A DNA stretch of 64,000 bases from Opitutia bacterium UBA7876 (GTDB lineage Bacteria > Verrucomicrobiota > Verrucomicrobiia > Opitutales > Seribacteraceae): contig DLRY01000073.1 of assembly GCA_002500665.1 (NCBI GenBank), forward strand, positions 1 through 64,000. Reading direction: 5' to 3'. The position numbers and the translations under genes were made by a program. The notes beneath the pieces are model-generated. The model saw nothing but the letters and a program-made list of their open reading frames with translations, was not told the DNA's origin and did not search any database. Shown one piece after another: positions 17,032 through 25,365 of the stretch (positions are counted from its first letter, which is position 1; every line of letters begins with the position of its first letter).

Positions 17032-18969
17032 ATGCTCATCTTATCCAACGTCGGCAAGCGATTCGGCCCGAAGGTTTTGTTTCGGGAGGTTTCCCTACGA
17101 CTGATGCGCGGGGAGAAGCTCGGGCTGGTCGGCCCAAACGGAGCCGGCAAGACCACCTTGTTCTCGATCCTCCTCGATCAGAGCGAGGCGGATGAAGGGA
17201 AGATCGAATGGGAACGGGGAACGCAAACCGGATACCTGCCGCAGGAGAGCGCCCCAACGGGCGAGGAAACCGTCCTCGAGCTGGCCAGTTCCGTCACCCC
17301 TGAACTGAAGGCCGTCCAGGAAACCCTCCGGACCCACCCTGAAGCTGACGACCCCACCCGGTTGGAAGCTCTCGAGCGGTTCGCCGAACTGGAAGGATAT
17401 ACGCTGGAAGCCAAGGCGAAGAAAGTCCTTTCGGGCCTGGCCTTCCAGCAGGAGGATTTCGAGAAACCCGCCCGCACCCTAAGCGGAGGATGGATCATGC
17501 GGGCCCACCTCTCCCGCCTGCTTGTCATGGAGCCCGATCTACTCATGCTCGACGAGCCGACCAACCACCTCGACTTGGAGACCCTGGGCTGGTTTCAGGA
17601 CCGCATCAGGAAATTCCCGGGATCCCTGCTGACGATTTCCCACGACCGCGAGTTTCTCAATGCGGTCTGCGACGGGATCCTCGAGATTCGTCACGGCAAG
17701 GTTTTCCGCTACCAGGGAAACTTCGACAAGTACCTCGTGCAAAAAGCCGAGCGCGAGGCTCAGCACGAGGCCGCCTACCGCAACCAGCAAAGAGAGATCG
17801 CCCACCACGAGGACTTCATCAGGAGGTTCCGGGCCAAGGCATCCAAGGCATCCCAGGCCCAGGCGCGGATAAAGCTTCTCGATAAGATGGAGCGTATCGA
17901 GGCTCCCCAAAGCGACGAGGCTACCGTCGCCTTCCGTTTTCCCCAACCCCCGCGCAGCGGGCAGCGCGTAGCCACTCTGTCCCAAGTAAGGCAAGCCTAC
18001 GGAGACCACCTGGTCTATCGGGCCCTCGACCTGGAGGTGGAAAAGCAGGAACGGATCGTACTGGTCGGGCCGAATGGGGCCGGCAAGTCGACCCTGCTCA
18101 AGATCCTGGCGGATCTCGTGCCGATCGAAGACGGCAAGCGTGAACTCGGACACAACGTCGAGGTGGGCTATTTCTCCCAGCAGAGGGTGGACGTACTCGA
18201 CCTCGAAAGAAGCGTTCTCGACGAAGCCATGGAGCGTGTTGAAAACACCGTTCACGAGCAGGAAGTCCGCACTTTGCTGGGGGCCTTTCTCTTCAAGGGG
18301 GACGACGTCTTCAAGAAGGTAAAGGTCTTGAGCGGGGGAGAAAAAAGCCGCCTCGCCCTCGTCAAGCTTCTGCTCTCGCCGCCCAACTTCCTCCTTCTCG
18401 ACGAGCCCACGACCCACCTCGACATGCCGAGCATCGACGCCGTCATTCAGGCCCTCAAGGACTACTCGGGAACCCTCATCTTCGTGAGTCACGACGTTCA
18501 CTTCATCCGGGCCCTGGCCAAGCGGACCATCCGGATCGAGTCGGGCAGGATCACAAACTTCGCGGGGGACTACGACTACTACCTCTGGAAATCGGGGGCG
18601 GCCTCCGCTCAGGCCGGACTGGTGGAGGGCCTGCGGGATGCCCGTCCCGAGTCGAAGGCAAGGCCGGGCGAGCGGGCAAAGCCCCTCAGCGCCAAAGAGA
18701 AGAGAAGAAGGCGGGCCCGCGAACGCGACGAGCGCAAGGCCGAGCGGATCAAGATCGAGGATGCCGTTCGCAAGCTCGAAAAGGAAATCTTCCGTCTCGA
18801 GGAAAAACAGGAGGAGATCAACGCCATGCTTTCGGACCCACAGTCCTATGGGGATTCCGAAAAAGCCAAGGAACTGAATGAAAAAGCTTCCAGCCTTGCC
18901 CGGCAGCTCAAGGAAAGAAATTACGAATGGGAGATCGAGACGGAAAAGCTCCTGGAGCTCGATGTCTAG
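17032..18969 (+). CDS. ABC-F family ATPase (ribosome-associated type)
   Basis: 645 residues from ATG 17032; the frame is open upstream to 16480 but that stretch only shadows the DUF1501 gene. Two ABC cassettes without membrane segments: Walker A GPNGAGKTTL near residue 34 and GPNGAGKSTLLKIL in the second half; signatures LSGGWIMRAHLSRLL and LSGGEKSRLALVKLL; Walker B with LLMLDEPTNHLDL and LLLDEPTTHLDM. The linker between cassettes is helical and charged (about 240-310). The last 90 residues are a Lys/Glu-rich coiled coil, as in Uup/YdiF-type ABC-F proteins. These bind the ribosome and act in translation or, in some cases, antibiotic resistance; I cannot assign the subgroup. It seems unrelated to the surrounding catabolic genes. 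Confidence 0.95.
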   Translation: MLILSNVGKRFGPKVLFREVSLRLMRGEKLGLVGPNGAGKTTLFSILLDQSEADEGKIEWERGTQTGYLPQESAPTGEETVLELASSVTPELKAVQETLRTHPEADDPTRLEALERFAELEGYTLEAKAKKVLSGLAFQQEDFEKPARTLSGGWIMRAHLSRLLVMEPDLLMLDEPTNHLDLETLGWFQDRIRKFPGSLLTISHDREFLNAVCDGILEIRHGKVFRYQGNFDKYLVQKAEREAQHEAAYRNQQREIAHHEDFIRRFRAKASKASQAQARIKLLDKMERIEAPQSDEATVAFRFPQPPRSGQRVATLSQVRQAYGDHLVYRALDLEVEKQERIVLVGPNGAGKSTLLKILADLVPIEDGKRELGHNVEVGYFSQQRVDVLDLERSVLDEAMERVENTVHEQEVRTLLGAFLFKGDDVFKKVKVLSGGEKSRLALVKLLLSPPNFLLLDEPTTHLDMPSIDAVIQALKDYSGTLIFVSHDVHFIRALAKRTIRIESGRITNFAGDYDYYLWKSGAASAQAGLVEGLRDARPESKARPGERAKPLSAKEKRRRRARERDERKAERIKIEDAVRKLEKEIFRLEEKQEEINAMLSDPQSYGDSEKAKELNEKASSLARQLKERNYEWEIETEKLLELDV

Positions 18970-19060
18970 AAAGGGGATTCCCTCCCGACCAAAAGAATGG
19001 GCGGGAAAAAGGAGCGGCATGAGAGCTTGGCATTGAGCGTCATCCTCTTACAAAGGTCGG

Positions 19061-19276
19061 ATGACTTATCTGAAATACTTCAGCGCCTTGACGGTTCTCA
19101 CCGCCATCTGCCTGCATTCCCTGAACGTTTATCCGGTGAACATAATCGTTCACATGGTCGGAGCATGCACCTGGAGCGTGGTGGGTTACGTCTGGAAGGA
19201 AAACAGCATTATCCTGAATTTCCTGCCCCAGGTTTTCATCCTGGGAGGAGGGTTGGTCTATAACAATTTTCTCTGA
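19061..19276 (+). CDS. Small two-helix membrane protein
   Basis: A 71-residue protein from ATG 19061. Two hydrophobic segments are visible: about 5-28 (FSALTVLTAICLHSLNVYPV then NIIVHMVGACTWSVVGYVW) and 45-65 (SIILNFLPQVFILGGGLVY). The composition, with Trp and Tyr at the segment edges, is that of a real inner-membrane protein and unlike the Arg/Pro-rich shadow frames around it. It recalls short proteins annotated DUF6552, but I cannot confirm that. No partner is evident: it follows the ABC-F gene by about 90 bases and converges on the MYG1-like gene. Confidence 0.62.
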   Translation: MTYLKYFSALTVLTAICLHSLNVYPVNIIVHMVGACTWSVVGYVWKENSIILNFLPQVFILGGGLVYNNFL

Positions 19277-19314
19277 CCCGCCCAAGGCAGGACTAAGGGG
19301 ACGTACGACCCGGT

Positions 19315-20175
19315 TCAGGCCCGCGCCAAAAGGAGAAGTTCCTTGAGGCGCTTGATATCCGTGCAACTGGTCTTGGCAATGAAACCGCGGTTATGGGTAA
19401 AGTGGACGTCTGGCTGCTGCTCCAAACCGGAAAAATCAAGAACCGCGCTATCGTCGTATCGGCGCATCCCGTATCCCTCTCCCCTCCCGTCGGGGTAGAC
19501 AAGGGCGACGACCTCTTCCTCCATTCCGAGTTCCCGGACCCGCCAGGACAAGGCGCCGGAAGCATCCTCAATCGAAGGATCCGTCCGGGGAACGAACATC
19601 GCCTTGACGCCTTGACCGCCCTCCTCCAGATCCCAAACCTGCTCGACCTTGGCGACTTGATCCATCCGGGCCCTCAAGTTGGTGACGTAGGCAACAAGAT
19701 CGGCCCCGATCATTTTCATCACCTCCCACACCGGTTCACCCGAATGATGTTCGGAATTCCCGGCAAAAGCCCGTAAAAGAGTGACGTCGAGCGGGGAGTT
19801 CAACTTTGCCATGGACTCGCGGTCCACGCCCAGCCAGTCGGCGGTATCGTTCGGCCCGCGGCAATCAAACCATTCCGCTGTCTCAAGCCACGGGCAAAAT
19901 TCCTTGGCGTCTTCGTAGATTCCCATTTTTTGCAAAACCAAAGACAAGGAACAGGTCGGATCCGCGTCTCTTGCGAACTGGTGGTGGTCGAAATTATTGA
20001 GGTCCGGCTCATGCCGCTTTCCGACGTCCACCACCGCCACACAAGGGTCAGCCAGTTCCTCCTCGCTTGGATCACGCCGATAGATCGAAACCGGAAAGCT
20101 TGCAACCAGAACGGCACAGGCCAAAAACTCATCCTTATGGGCGCCGCCGGGATGAGTGATGATGATGCGGAGCAT
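19315..20175 (-). CDS. MYG1-family metal-dependent protein hydrolase
   Basis: 286 residues from ATG 20175 (the frame extends 12 codons upstream without support). The sequence starts MLRIIITHPGGAHKDEFLA, matching the His-rich N-terminal metal motif of the MYG1/UPF0160 family. It has VAVVDVGKRHEPDLNNFDHHQF with the DHH-like motif at residues 63-65. The family is related to DHH phosphoesterases; eukaryotic MYG1 is reported to be a 3'-5' exoribonuclease, and the bacterial role is not settled. The protein has no signal peptide, so it is cytoplasmic. It is the last gene of a minus-strand series and follows the VCBS-repeat gene by 57 bases; no functional link is visible. Confidence 0.88.
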   Translation of the reverse strand: MLRIIITHPGGAHKDEFLACAVLVASFPVSIYRRDPSEEELADPCVAVVDVGKRHEPDLNNFDHHQFARDADPTCSLSLVLQKMGIYEDAKEFCPWLETAEWFDCRGPNDTADWLGVDRESMAKLNSPLDVTLLRAFAGNSEHHSGEPVWEVMKMIGADLVAYVTNLRARMDQVAKVEQVWDLEEGGQGVKAMFVPRTDPSIEDASGALSWRVRELGMEEEVVALVYPDGRGEGYGMRRYDDSAVLDFSGLEQQPDVHFTHNRGFIAKTSCTDIKRLKELLLLARA

Positions 20176-20232
20176 GATATTTCCTTGCAGTAGAACGGGC
20201 CGACAAAGCACTCCAAGGACAAATAGTCTTCC

Positions 20233-21417
20233 CTAGCCTTTTTTCTTCTTGGGAGGTGGTTTTTTTCCCTTGTTCCAGAGGATATGAGTGCCCGACTTTC
20301 CCGGGACGATGATTTCTTTCCACCCGTCCTTGTCCAAGTCCGCCGTAACGATATACAAGCCCGTACCCGCTTGCCCGGTATGGACGATCTCCTTGCGGAA
20401 GGATACCTTGCCGTCTTCCCCCAATTCAGGCTGGTAACGGGCGATCACGATCTCGTCCTCCGCCCCCCGATCCTTTCCACTGTGCGCGTAGTAGCGCTTT
20501 CCGGAAATGATTTCGGGCTGGCCATCTTTGTCGAGGTCGTCCCAGGCGAGGGCATGCATCTGGCTGATTGTCTTGTCAATCAGGTGGTGCTTCCAGGCCG
20601 TGGCGCCGTCCTTACGGGGCTCAAGCTGCTCGTGGTAATGGAGGCCGTAGTTGTGCCCGTCCCCCCAGATCAGGTCTTGCCGGCCATCCTTGTTCAGATC
20701 CTTGACGAGAATGGGGCAACTGGCCTTGGGGAGGGTAAATTCCTTGCGCCATTTCCATGGTTGGCCAAATGGATTCTTGGCCGGCCGTTCATACCAACCC
20801 TGCATGAACACGATATCCTCGTGACCGTCTCCATTGATATCCCCAAAGCCCTGACCATGACCATTGCCGGATTTTGAAACCACGCTCTTGGTCATGGTCG
20901 GTTTGCCATCCTTCTTGGCGAATTTCCAGACCAGCATGGGGTTCTTGTTGTTCCAGCTGTTGGCGACGTACTCGGGCGTCCCGTCCCCGTCCATGTCCCG
21001 CAGAAAAATCATCTCGTTGTGCTTGTAGCCGGTATCCATGAGGACGTGTTGAGTCCATGAATCTTCGGCGAGCAACTCCTCCTTGCCCGGGTTCTCGAAC
21101 CAAAGCACGGTTGAAAGGGTGAACTGTCCGGCGATTACGTCGAGGTCGCCATCCCCGTCAACGTCATACAGATAGTCTCCATTGTCCTGCATGTAATCCT
21201 TGCCAAAGGGCTTGATGGAACGGAACTTGACGGGCTTCCATTGCGGGTTGAGGTAGAAGCGCTCGCCCGCCACCACGTCGAGGTCGCCATCCCCATCGAG
21301 GTCGCCAACGGCACAGGCCTCGACATTGTCCTTGTGGAGCAATTGGGCCTCGAAGCGCAAAGCGGACCAGGCAATACATTGAAAGAAAAGAAAAAGCAGG
21401 GATACGAATAGCTTCAT
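20233..21417 (-). CDS. Secreted FG-GAP/VCBS repeat (integrin-like propeller) protein
   Basis: 394 residues from ATG 21417, where the signal peptide MKLFVSLLFLFFQCIAWSAL begins. It consists of about seven beta-propeller blades each with a calcium loop: DLDGDGDLDVVAGE, DVDGDGDLDVIAGQ, DMDGDGTPEYVAN, DINGDGHEDIVFM, DLNKDGRQDLIWG, DLDKDGQPEIISG and DLDKDGWKEIIVPG. The C-terminus ends in a Lys-rich tail (GKKPPPKKKKG). No catalytic signature is visible; such proteins bind ligands or calcium at the cell surface. It lies on the minus strand between the EEP hydrolase and the MYG1-like gene. Confidence 0.88.
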   Translation of the reverse strand: MKLFVSLLFLFFQCIAWSALRFEAQLLHKDNVEACAVGDLDGDGDLDVVAGERFYLNPQWKPVKFRSIKPFGKDYMQDNGDYLYDVDGDGDLDVIAGQFTLSTVLWFENPGKEELLAEDSWTQHVLMDTGYKHNEMIFLRDMDGDGTPEYVANSWNNKNPMLVWKFAKKDGKPTMTKSVVSKSGNGHGQGFGDINGDGHEDIVFMQGWYERPAKNPFGQPWKWRKEFTLPKASCPILVKDLNKDGRQDLIWGDGHNYGLHYHEQLEPRKDGATAWKHHLIDKTISQMHALAWDDLDKDGQPEIISGKRYYAHSGKDRGAEDEIVIARYQPELGEDGKVSFRKEIVHTGQAGTGLYIVTADLDKDGWKEIIVPGKSGTHILWNKGKKPPPKKKKG

Positions 21418-21500
21418 GGTTGGTGCTGAGGTAAGGTAAGGACTTGTCATCATACGTCGATACATCTTTTAGCGAGAGCTCTCCAGGGGATTCGAAAGAA

Positions 21501-22298
21501 TTATTTAAACAGTTCAACCAAAACGGGTCGATGGTCGGACGCCAGTTTTTCCTCGATGACCTGATGCTTGAAACGAGAGAAACCCAGGTTCCTCGACATG
21601 ACGAAATCGATTTCAATCTTCGGAACCTTTGATGGAAAGGTATTCGTACTGGAATTTGCCAAGATTTGAAAACCTGCATCCAGAAGAAGTCCTACCGAGT
21701 CCGAACCTCTCCCCGAATTGAAATCACCCGCCAACACCACTGGACTCGCTTTCTCGCCCACTGCCTGCAAGAGGGCCCGGCATTGGTTCGAACGCAGGGT
21801 CTCCTTCGTCCAGTCGTGATGGATGCCGAGCAAACGGATTTCGCCCCAATCCTTGCCGGGATTCACACGCACCTCCAGGGCGCATCGAGGCTCGGCTCCG
21901 CGGGGCAGGACGTGAACCTGGTGAAAAGTAACGGGAAACCTGGATAAGACCGCCATGCCGTATTGCCCTCCCTGAAAATTCATGAATTTGCCGAAGCGTC
22001 CCTCCATTTTCAAAACCTCGGCCAACTCTTGGGTCAAGTCGATGGACCCGCTCCTCGAGCAGTTTTTGTCAACCTCCTGCAAGGCGACGAGATCCGGGGA
22101 GAGGGAACGAATGACTTCGGCAGCTCTTTTCCAATCCACCCGGCCATCCATTCCCCGCCCGTGCTTAATGTTGTAGGATAAGATCCTCAAGGACTTTCTT
22201 TCGACGCGAGGATCATCCTTTCCAAAAAGCAAAAGGCTCGGACCCAAGACCAAAAAAGCAATCATCCAAGCATTTATTGCTTTGCAGGATTTGGTCAT
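21501..22298 (-). CDS. Secreted endonuclease/exonuclease/phosphatase (EEP) family hydrolase
   Basis: 265 residues from ATG 22298; an upstream extension to 22358 looks non-coding. After an N-terminal hydrophobic segment (AINAWMIAFLVLGPSLLLFG) the EEP motifs appear in order: LRILSYNIKHG with the Asn near 43, VALQEVDKNC with the metal-binding Glu near 75, LLGIHHDWTKETL, VVLAGDFNSGRGS and the terminal SDHRPVLVELF. The family hydrolyses phosphodiesters, from nucleic acids to phospholipids and inositol phosphates; the exported location favours an extracellular phosphodiester. It lies downstream of the NagB-like gene with a 94-base gap that shows no clear terminator. Confidence 0.9.
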   Translation of the reverse strand: MTKSCKAINAWMIAFLVLGPSLLLFGKDDPRVERKSLRILSYNIKHGRGMDGRVDWKRAAEVIRSLSPDLVALQEVDKNCSRSGSIDLTQELAEVLKMEGRFGKFMNFQGGQYGMAVLSRFPVTFHQVHVLPRGAEPRCALEVRVNPGKDWGEIRLLGIHHDWTKETLRSNQCRALLQAVGEKASPVVLAGDFNSGRGSDSVGLLLDAGFQILANSSTNTFPSKVPKIEIDFVMSRNLGFSRFKHQVIEEKLASDHRPVLVELFK

Positions 22299-22392
22299 CG
22301 TTAAGTCTTTGAAGGTGGTGGATGGACAAATCATCGAAGACCCACGCTCGGTTCGCAAGAGGATAGTTCCCCGGGGCGCAGAGGTGATCCCC

Positions 22393-23319
22393 TTATCGCA
22401 TCTCGACCGAGCAGGTACCGAGACCTCCCCGGAAGTAGCTGAACCTGACTGCGTGATGATCGGTCAGGAGGGACATGGGTACCGCCGAGTCGGCCAACCC
22501 CTTTGAGATCATAAGGGCGGTCAGCCTTTGCCCGAGAGGGTTGTCGTGGACCCCCGCCTGCCAGATCGAGACACGCTCCGCCCGCCAGGTCTCGATCGGT
22601 CCCACCGTCACCGCCCGGTCCGGCACCAGGGAAAGATTCCCGCCACCGGAAGTGCGGGCGTTCTGGGCAAGGGTTATGGGATGAAGCTCCACGACCCTCG
22701 TCCCCAGCCTGCGGTATTCCTCGGGACTCGGTGGTTGATCAAGGTAGGCGCCCTCCCTCTTGACGGGATCGTTGAAGGCCCAGTGCTTGACGTCCCCTTG
22801 CCCTCCCTGCATGACCTTGCAGCGGACCCCTTCCCAGGACGCGGAGAATAGCTCGGTCCGCTCGGAAGGGAAATGAAGGTTTTCCTCGGGGATGGGATTT
22901 TCGAAACGGTCGAAACAAAGTTCGCGGTCAGCCCGCTCGAAGGAAAGGGGATGGGTCGTCGGTACGGCCTTGCCGTCCTCGCCTATCCACTCATCCATGC
23001 CCCAGAAGTGGGCCGGGCCCAGTTCCAGACCAAGGTCGTTGACCAAACGGGCGACGAGTGGGAGTTGCTCGGTCGGGCCGATCGGGCCGCAGATACCAAC
23101 GGGGTTGTCGGGGGTAGCCTCCCGCCAGGCCTCCAGGTATTCGAGAGCCTCGGCCAGGTAGAATTCCTCCAGGGTATCGTAAAGGACGACCTCAAAGCCG
23201 GGACGGGCAAGCTGGAGCAGGTCCTTTTCGTCAAGCTTTGCGGCATCCCGGATCAACTCGTCGTCCAAAGTGGTATAGTCCCACCACTCGGCTGAAACCT
23301 TGGAAAGCTGCCGGGCCAT
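22393..23319 (-). CDS. Glucosamine-6-phosphate deaminase/isomerase-like protein (divergent NagB fold)
   Basis: 308 residues, cytoplasmic. The sugar-phosphate isomerase fold shows in PVGICGPIGPTEQLPLVARL (phosphate loop region), HFWGMDEWIGEDG (the NagB block NMDEYVG, catalytic Asp about 109) and GGQGDVKHWAFNDP, which lines up with GNDGHIAFNEP. The latter keeps Asp 176 and His 179 but with one extra residue between them, and the general-base partner Glu is Asp 184. It is about 40 residues longer than E. coli NagB. It lies nine bases downstream of an LmbE-type deacetylase gene, so deacetylation followed by deamination of an amino sugar is the natural reading. The exact substrate could differ from GlcN-6-P. 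Confidence 0.78.
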   Translation of the reverse strand: MARQLSKVSAEWWDYTTLDDELIRDAAKLDEKDLLQLARPGFEVVLYDTLEEFYLAEALEYLEAWREATPDNPVGICGPIGPTEQLPLVARLVNDLGLELGPAHFWGMDEWIGEDGKAVPTTHPLSFERADRELCFDRFENPIPEENLHFPSERTELFSASWEGVRCKVMQGGQGDVKHWAFNDPVKREGAYLDQPPSPEEYRRLGTRVVELHPITLAQNARTSGGGNLSLVPDRAVTVGPIETWRAERVSIWQAGVHDNPLGQRLTALMISKGLADSAVPMSLLTDHHAVRFSYFRGGLGTCSVEMR

Positions 23320-23328
23320 GAGAAGAGG

Positions 23329-24114
23329 CTACCGAGCACCTCCAGGGCAAGGGTAGTGAAAGGAATCCAGCGCTTTCGCGAGAGGGTTGAATCCGGGTTC
23401 CGAGCCAAAGCCCATATGGCTGTGCCTTCGCCAACCCTCGGCATGAATGCCTTTACGGACAAAGCTCCCCACCTCGAGGGAAAGATCTTCCATGGTCTGG
23501 AGATAGGAACCCAGCCTCTGCGTCCGGTCGAGCCATTCCTTCTGGCTGGCATGAGCCGCGAGGGCTTGGCGTTTGGTCTCGAGAACGGAGCCCGTTTCAA
23601 TGACGAAATCCGGTTTCACGGGCTTGCGGAGTTGGTCGATCAGCATATGGGGCATGGCATGGTAGACCGCGGTCTCGCCCTCGATATGCTCCTCAACCGG
23701 GTCGGTAAAGAAATTAGGGATCTCGCGGGCAAAAGCGGCCGACACGGCGAGCCTCGACGCAATCATATGGTCCTCCATGTAATCCTGAGGAGAATGAGTC
23801 AGGACGATTTCGGGATGGGCATGGCGGATTACCGCGGTCACCTTCCTAAGGTTTTCCGCAGAATAGACGAGTTCGAGGTCGTCGGAAATACAGGGGTGGA
23901 ATTCCGCCCCCATGATCTCGGCCGCCTTGCGGGCTTCCGCTTCCCGCACCCCGCGTATCTCATTGGGTCCCAGGCTGACCGCCCCACAGTTGCCCGAGCA
24001 AAGAAGAAAGTAATGAAGCTCGTATCCGGCCTTGGCGAGAAGGATCATCGTGCCGGCGGCCATGAACTCAACGTCGTCGGGGTGAGCGAAGATGGCTATG
24101 GCCGACTTTTTCAT
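23329..24114 (-). CDS. PIG-L/LmbE family N-deacetylase
   Basis: 261 residues with no signal peptide. The zinc motif is immediately N-terminal, IAIFAHPDDVEFMAAGTM (His 11, Asp 13, Asp 14), and the second metal region reads VLTHSPQDYMEDHMIASRLA. This is the LmbE/PIG-L fold, which removes acetyl groups from N-acetyl sugars such as GlcNAc derivatives. It is 18 bases after the metallophosphatase and nine bases before the NagB-like gene, on the same strand, so it most likely supplies a free amino sugar to that protein. A second, more distant paralogue lies at 49158. Confidence 0.92.
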   Translation of the reverse strand: MKKSAIAIFAHPDDVEFMAAGTMILLAKAGYELHYFLLCSGNCGAVSLGPNEIRGVREAEARKAAEIMGAEFHPCISDDLELVYSAENLRKVTAVIRHAHPEIVLTHSPQDYMEDHMIASRLAVSAAFAREIPNFFTDPVEEHIEGETAVYHAMPHMLIDQLRKPVKPDFVIETGSVLETKRQALAAHASQKEWLDRTQRLGSYLQTMEDLSLEVGSFVRKGIHAEGWRRHSHMGFGSEPGFNPLAKALDSFHYPCPGGAR

Positions 24115-24132
24115 GACCGTAGCCTCTGCTTC

Positions 24133-25365
24133 TCAACGGGGCAAAAAGCTGCAACGGTCGGCCTGCTTGCGGTCGAGCAGGACCACCTCGTAATCCATTT
24201 TCTTCTTTCCGAAGGTGACCCTCATAAGATGATGACCCGCCCCGCTCATGCCTGGCTTCTGCAAGTACCAGCGATCCGCCTTGGGCTTGCGCTGAGGCAC
24301 GCCCAAGCCGCCTTCGCCAACGTAGACGATCCCGTCGGGGGACTGTTTTTCATCACGGATGGGAACCGTCCTCTTGATGACGTGCCCGTCCGACTCGACT
24401 ACGAGGTCGAGGTTGTATTTCTCAAATAAGGGAACCCAGAATTTCTTGGCCGCTCCCGGACCCTTGACCGCGGGCCATGCCGGGCGATGGTACTCGGCCA
24501 GAAGCCAGCGAACCTTGGGGCGTAGACCCGAGAGAGTCTTGTCGAGCCAGGCCCGTTGCTCCCCGGCGGCGCTGATCTCGCTGTTAAGGGTAACCAGAGC
24601 TACCTGGGGCGACACCATGGTATGGTAGTAGTTTTTGCCGCTCCCGCCGGGAACGTCGAAAATCTCATCGTACAGAGGGCCCCCGTCATGGTTGCCGCGG
24701 GTCGGGATAATCGGTAGGGCCTTGCCCGAACCGGCCACCGTCAACTCGTGCTGGCTCATCCACTTGGACCATTGGCTCCAGCTTTTTCCGCTCACGATGT
24801 AGTCGCCCCCATGGGCAAAGGCGATCACCTGTTCGTCCTTCCCCGAGAGGTCCGCCATTAATAGGTTGACCTGGGCCCGGGCATGAACCCCGGTCCGGGA
24901 ATCACCCCCGAAAAGAAGCTTGAACTCCCTGTCGTCGGAAGGGGCCGTGGTGAAGTGCATGAGGGGCGAGCGCTTGCCGTCCGACTCGATCACGAACTGG
25001 TAGGCAGTGGAAGGCTTCAGACCGCTTAGTCGGGCATGGTGATAGTGCTCGCCGTCGCCCCCCGAGTAGGGACCGTTGCGCTGGGGTTCGATCGTCATGC
25101 CAAGGTCGCCTCCGGTCGAGTGAAGCCCGTAGCGGACGAGATGGCTCTTGCCCTTGCCGGCCGTGGTCCAGGATATGGTGGCGCGAGTGGAAGGCTCCTT
25201 GGTCCAGATGACGCGCCACTGGGAGGGACCGTCACCCTTTACCGGGGCCAGTCCCTCCATCTTTTGCTCCACGAATGCCTTCTCCAACCAAGGCGTCTCC
25301 GCAAGGAGGGGGGAAAAGAGAAGCAGGGTCGTTAAAAGCAGTGAGGAGAAGGGTAGAAGGTTCAT
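24133..25365 (-). CDS. Secreted metallophosphatase with purple-acid-phosphatase-like N-domain
   Basis: 410 residues from ATG 25365, which gives the leader MNLLPFSSLLLTTLLLFSPL; the open frame reaches 25521 but that part is not protein-like. Residues about 45-150 look like a fibronectin-III/PAP N-terminal domain (RATISWTTAGKGKSHLVRYG, ARLSGLKPSTAYQFVIESD). The metallophosphoesterase core follows: KLLFGGDSRTG, FAHGGDYIVSG and PTRGNHDGGPLY. The final motif reads ESDGHVIKRT where GHxH is usual, so one metal ligand may be altered. It should release phosphate from an extracellular ester. Its ATG overlaps the stop of the upstream membrane protein gene (ATGA) and the deacetylase gene follows after 18 bases. 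Confidence 0.87.
   Translation of the reverse strand: MNLLPFSSLLLTTLLLFSPLLAETPWLEKAFVEQKMEGLAPVKGDGPSQWRVIWTKEPSTRATISWTTAGKGKSHLVRYGLHSTGGDLGMTIEPQRNGPYSGGDGEHYHHARLSGLKPSTAYQFVIESDGKRSPLMHFTTAPSDDREFKLLFGGDSRTGVHARAQVNLLMADLSGKDEQVIAFAHGGDYIVSGKSWSQWSKWMSQHELTVAGSGKALPIIPTRGNHDGGPLYDEIFDVPGGSGKNYYHTMVSPQVALVTLNSEISAAGEQRAWLDKTLSGLRPKVRWLLAEYHRPAWPAVKGPGAAKKFWVPLFEKYNLDLVVESDGHVIKRTVPIRDEKQSPDGIVYVGEGGLGVPQRKPKADRWYLQKPGMSGAGHHLMRVTFGKKKMDYEVVLLDRKQADRCSFLPR

Noticed and set aside
17539..19020. A 493-codon minus-strand frame opposite the ABC-F gene
   Set aside because: Hydrophobic-looking but merely the antisense of a highly conserved ATPase; no start signal or domain.
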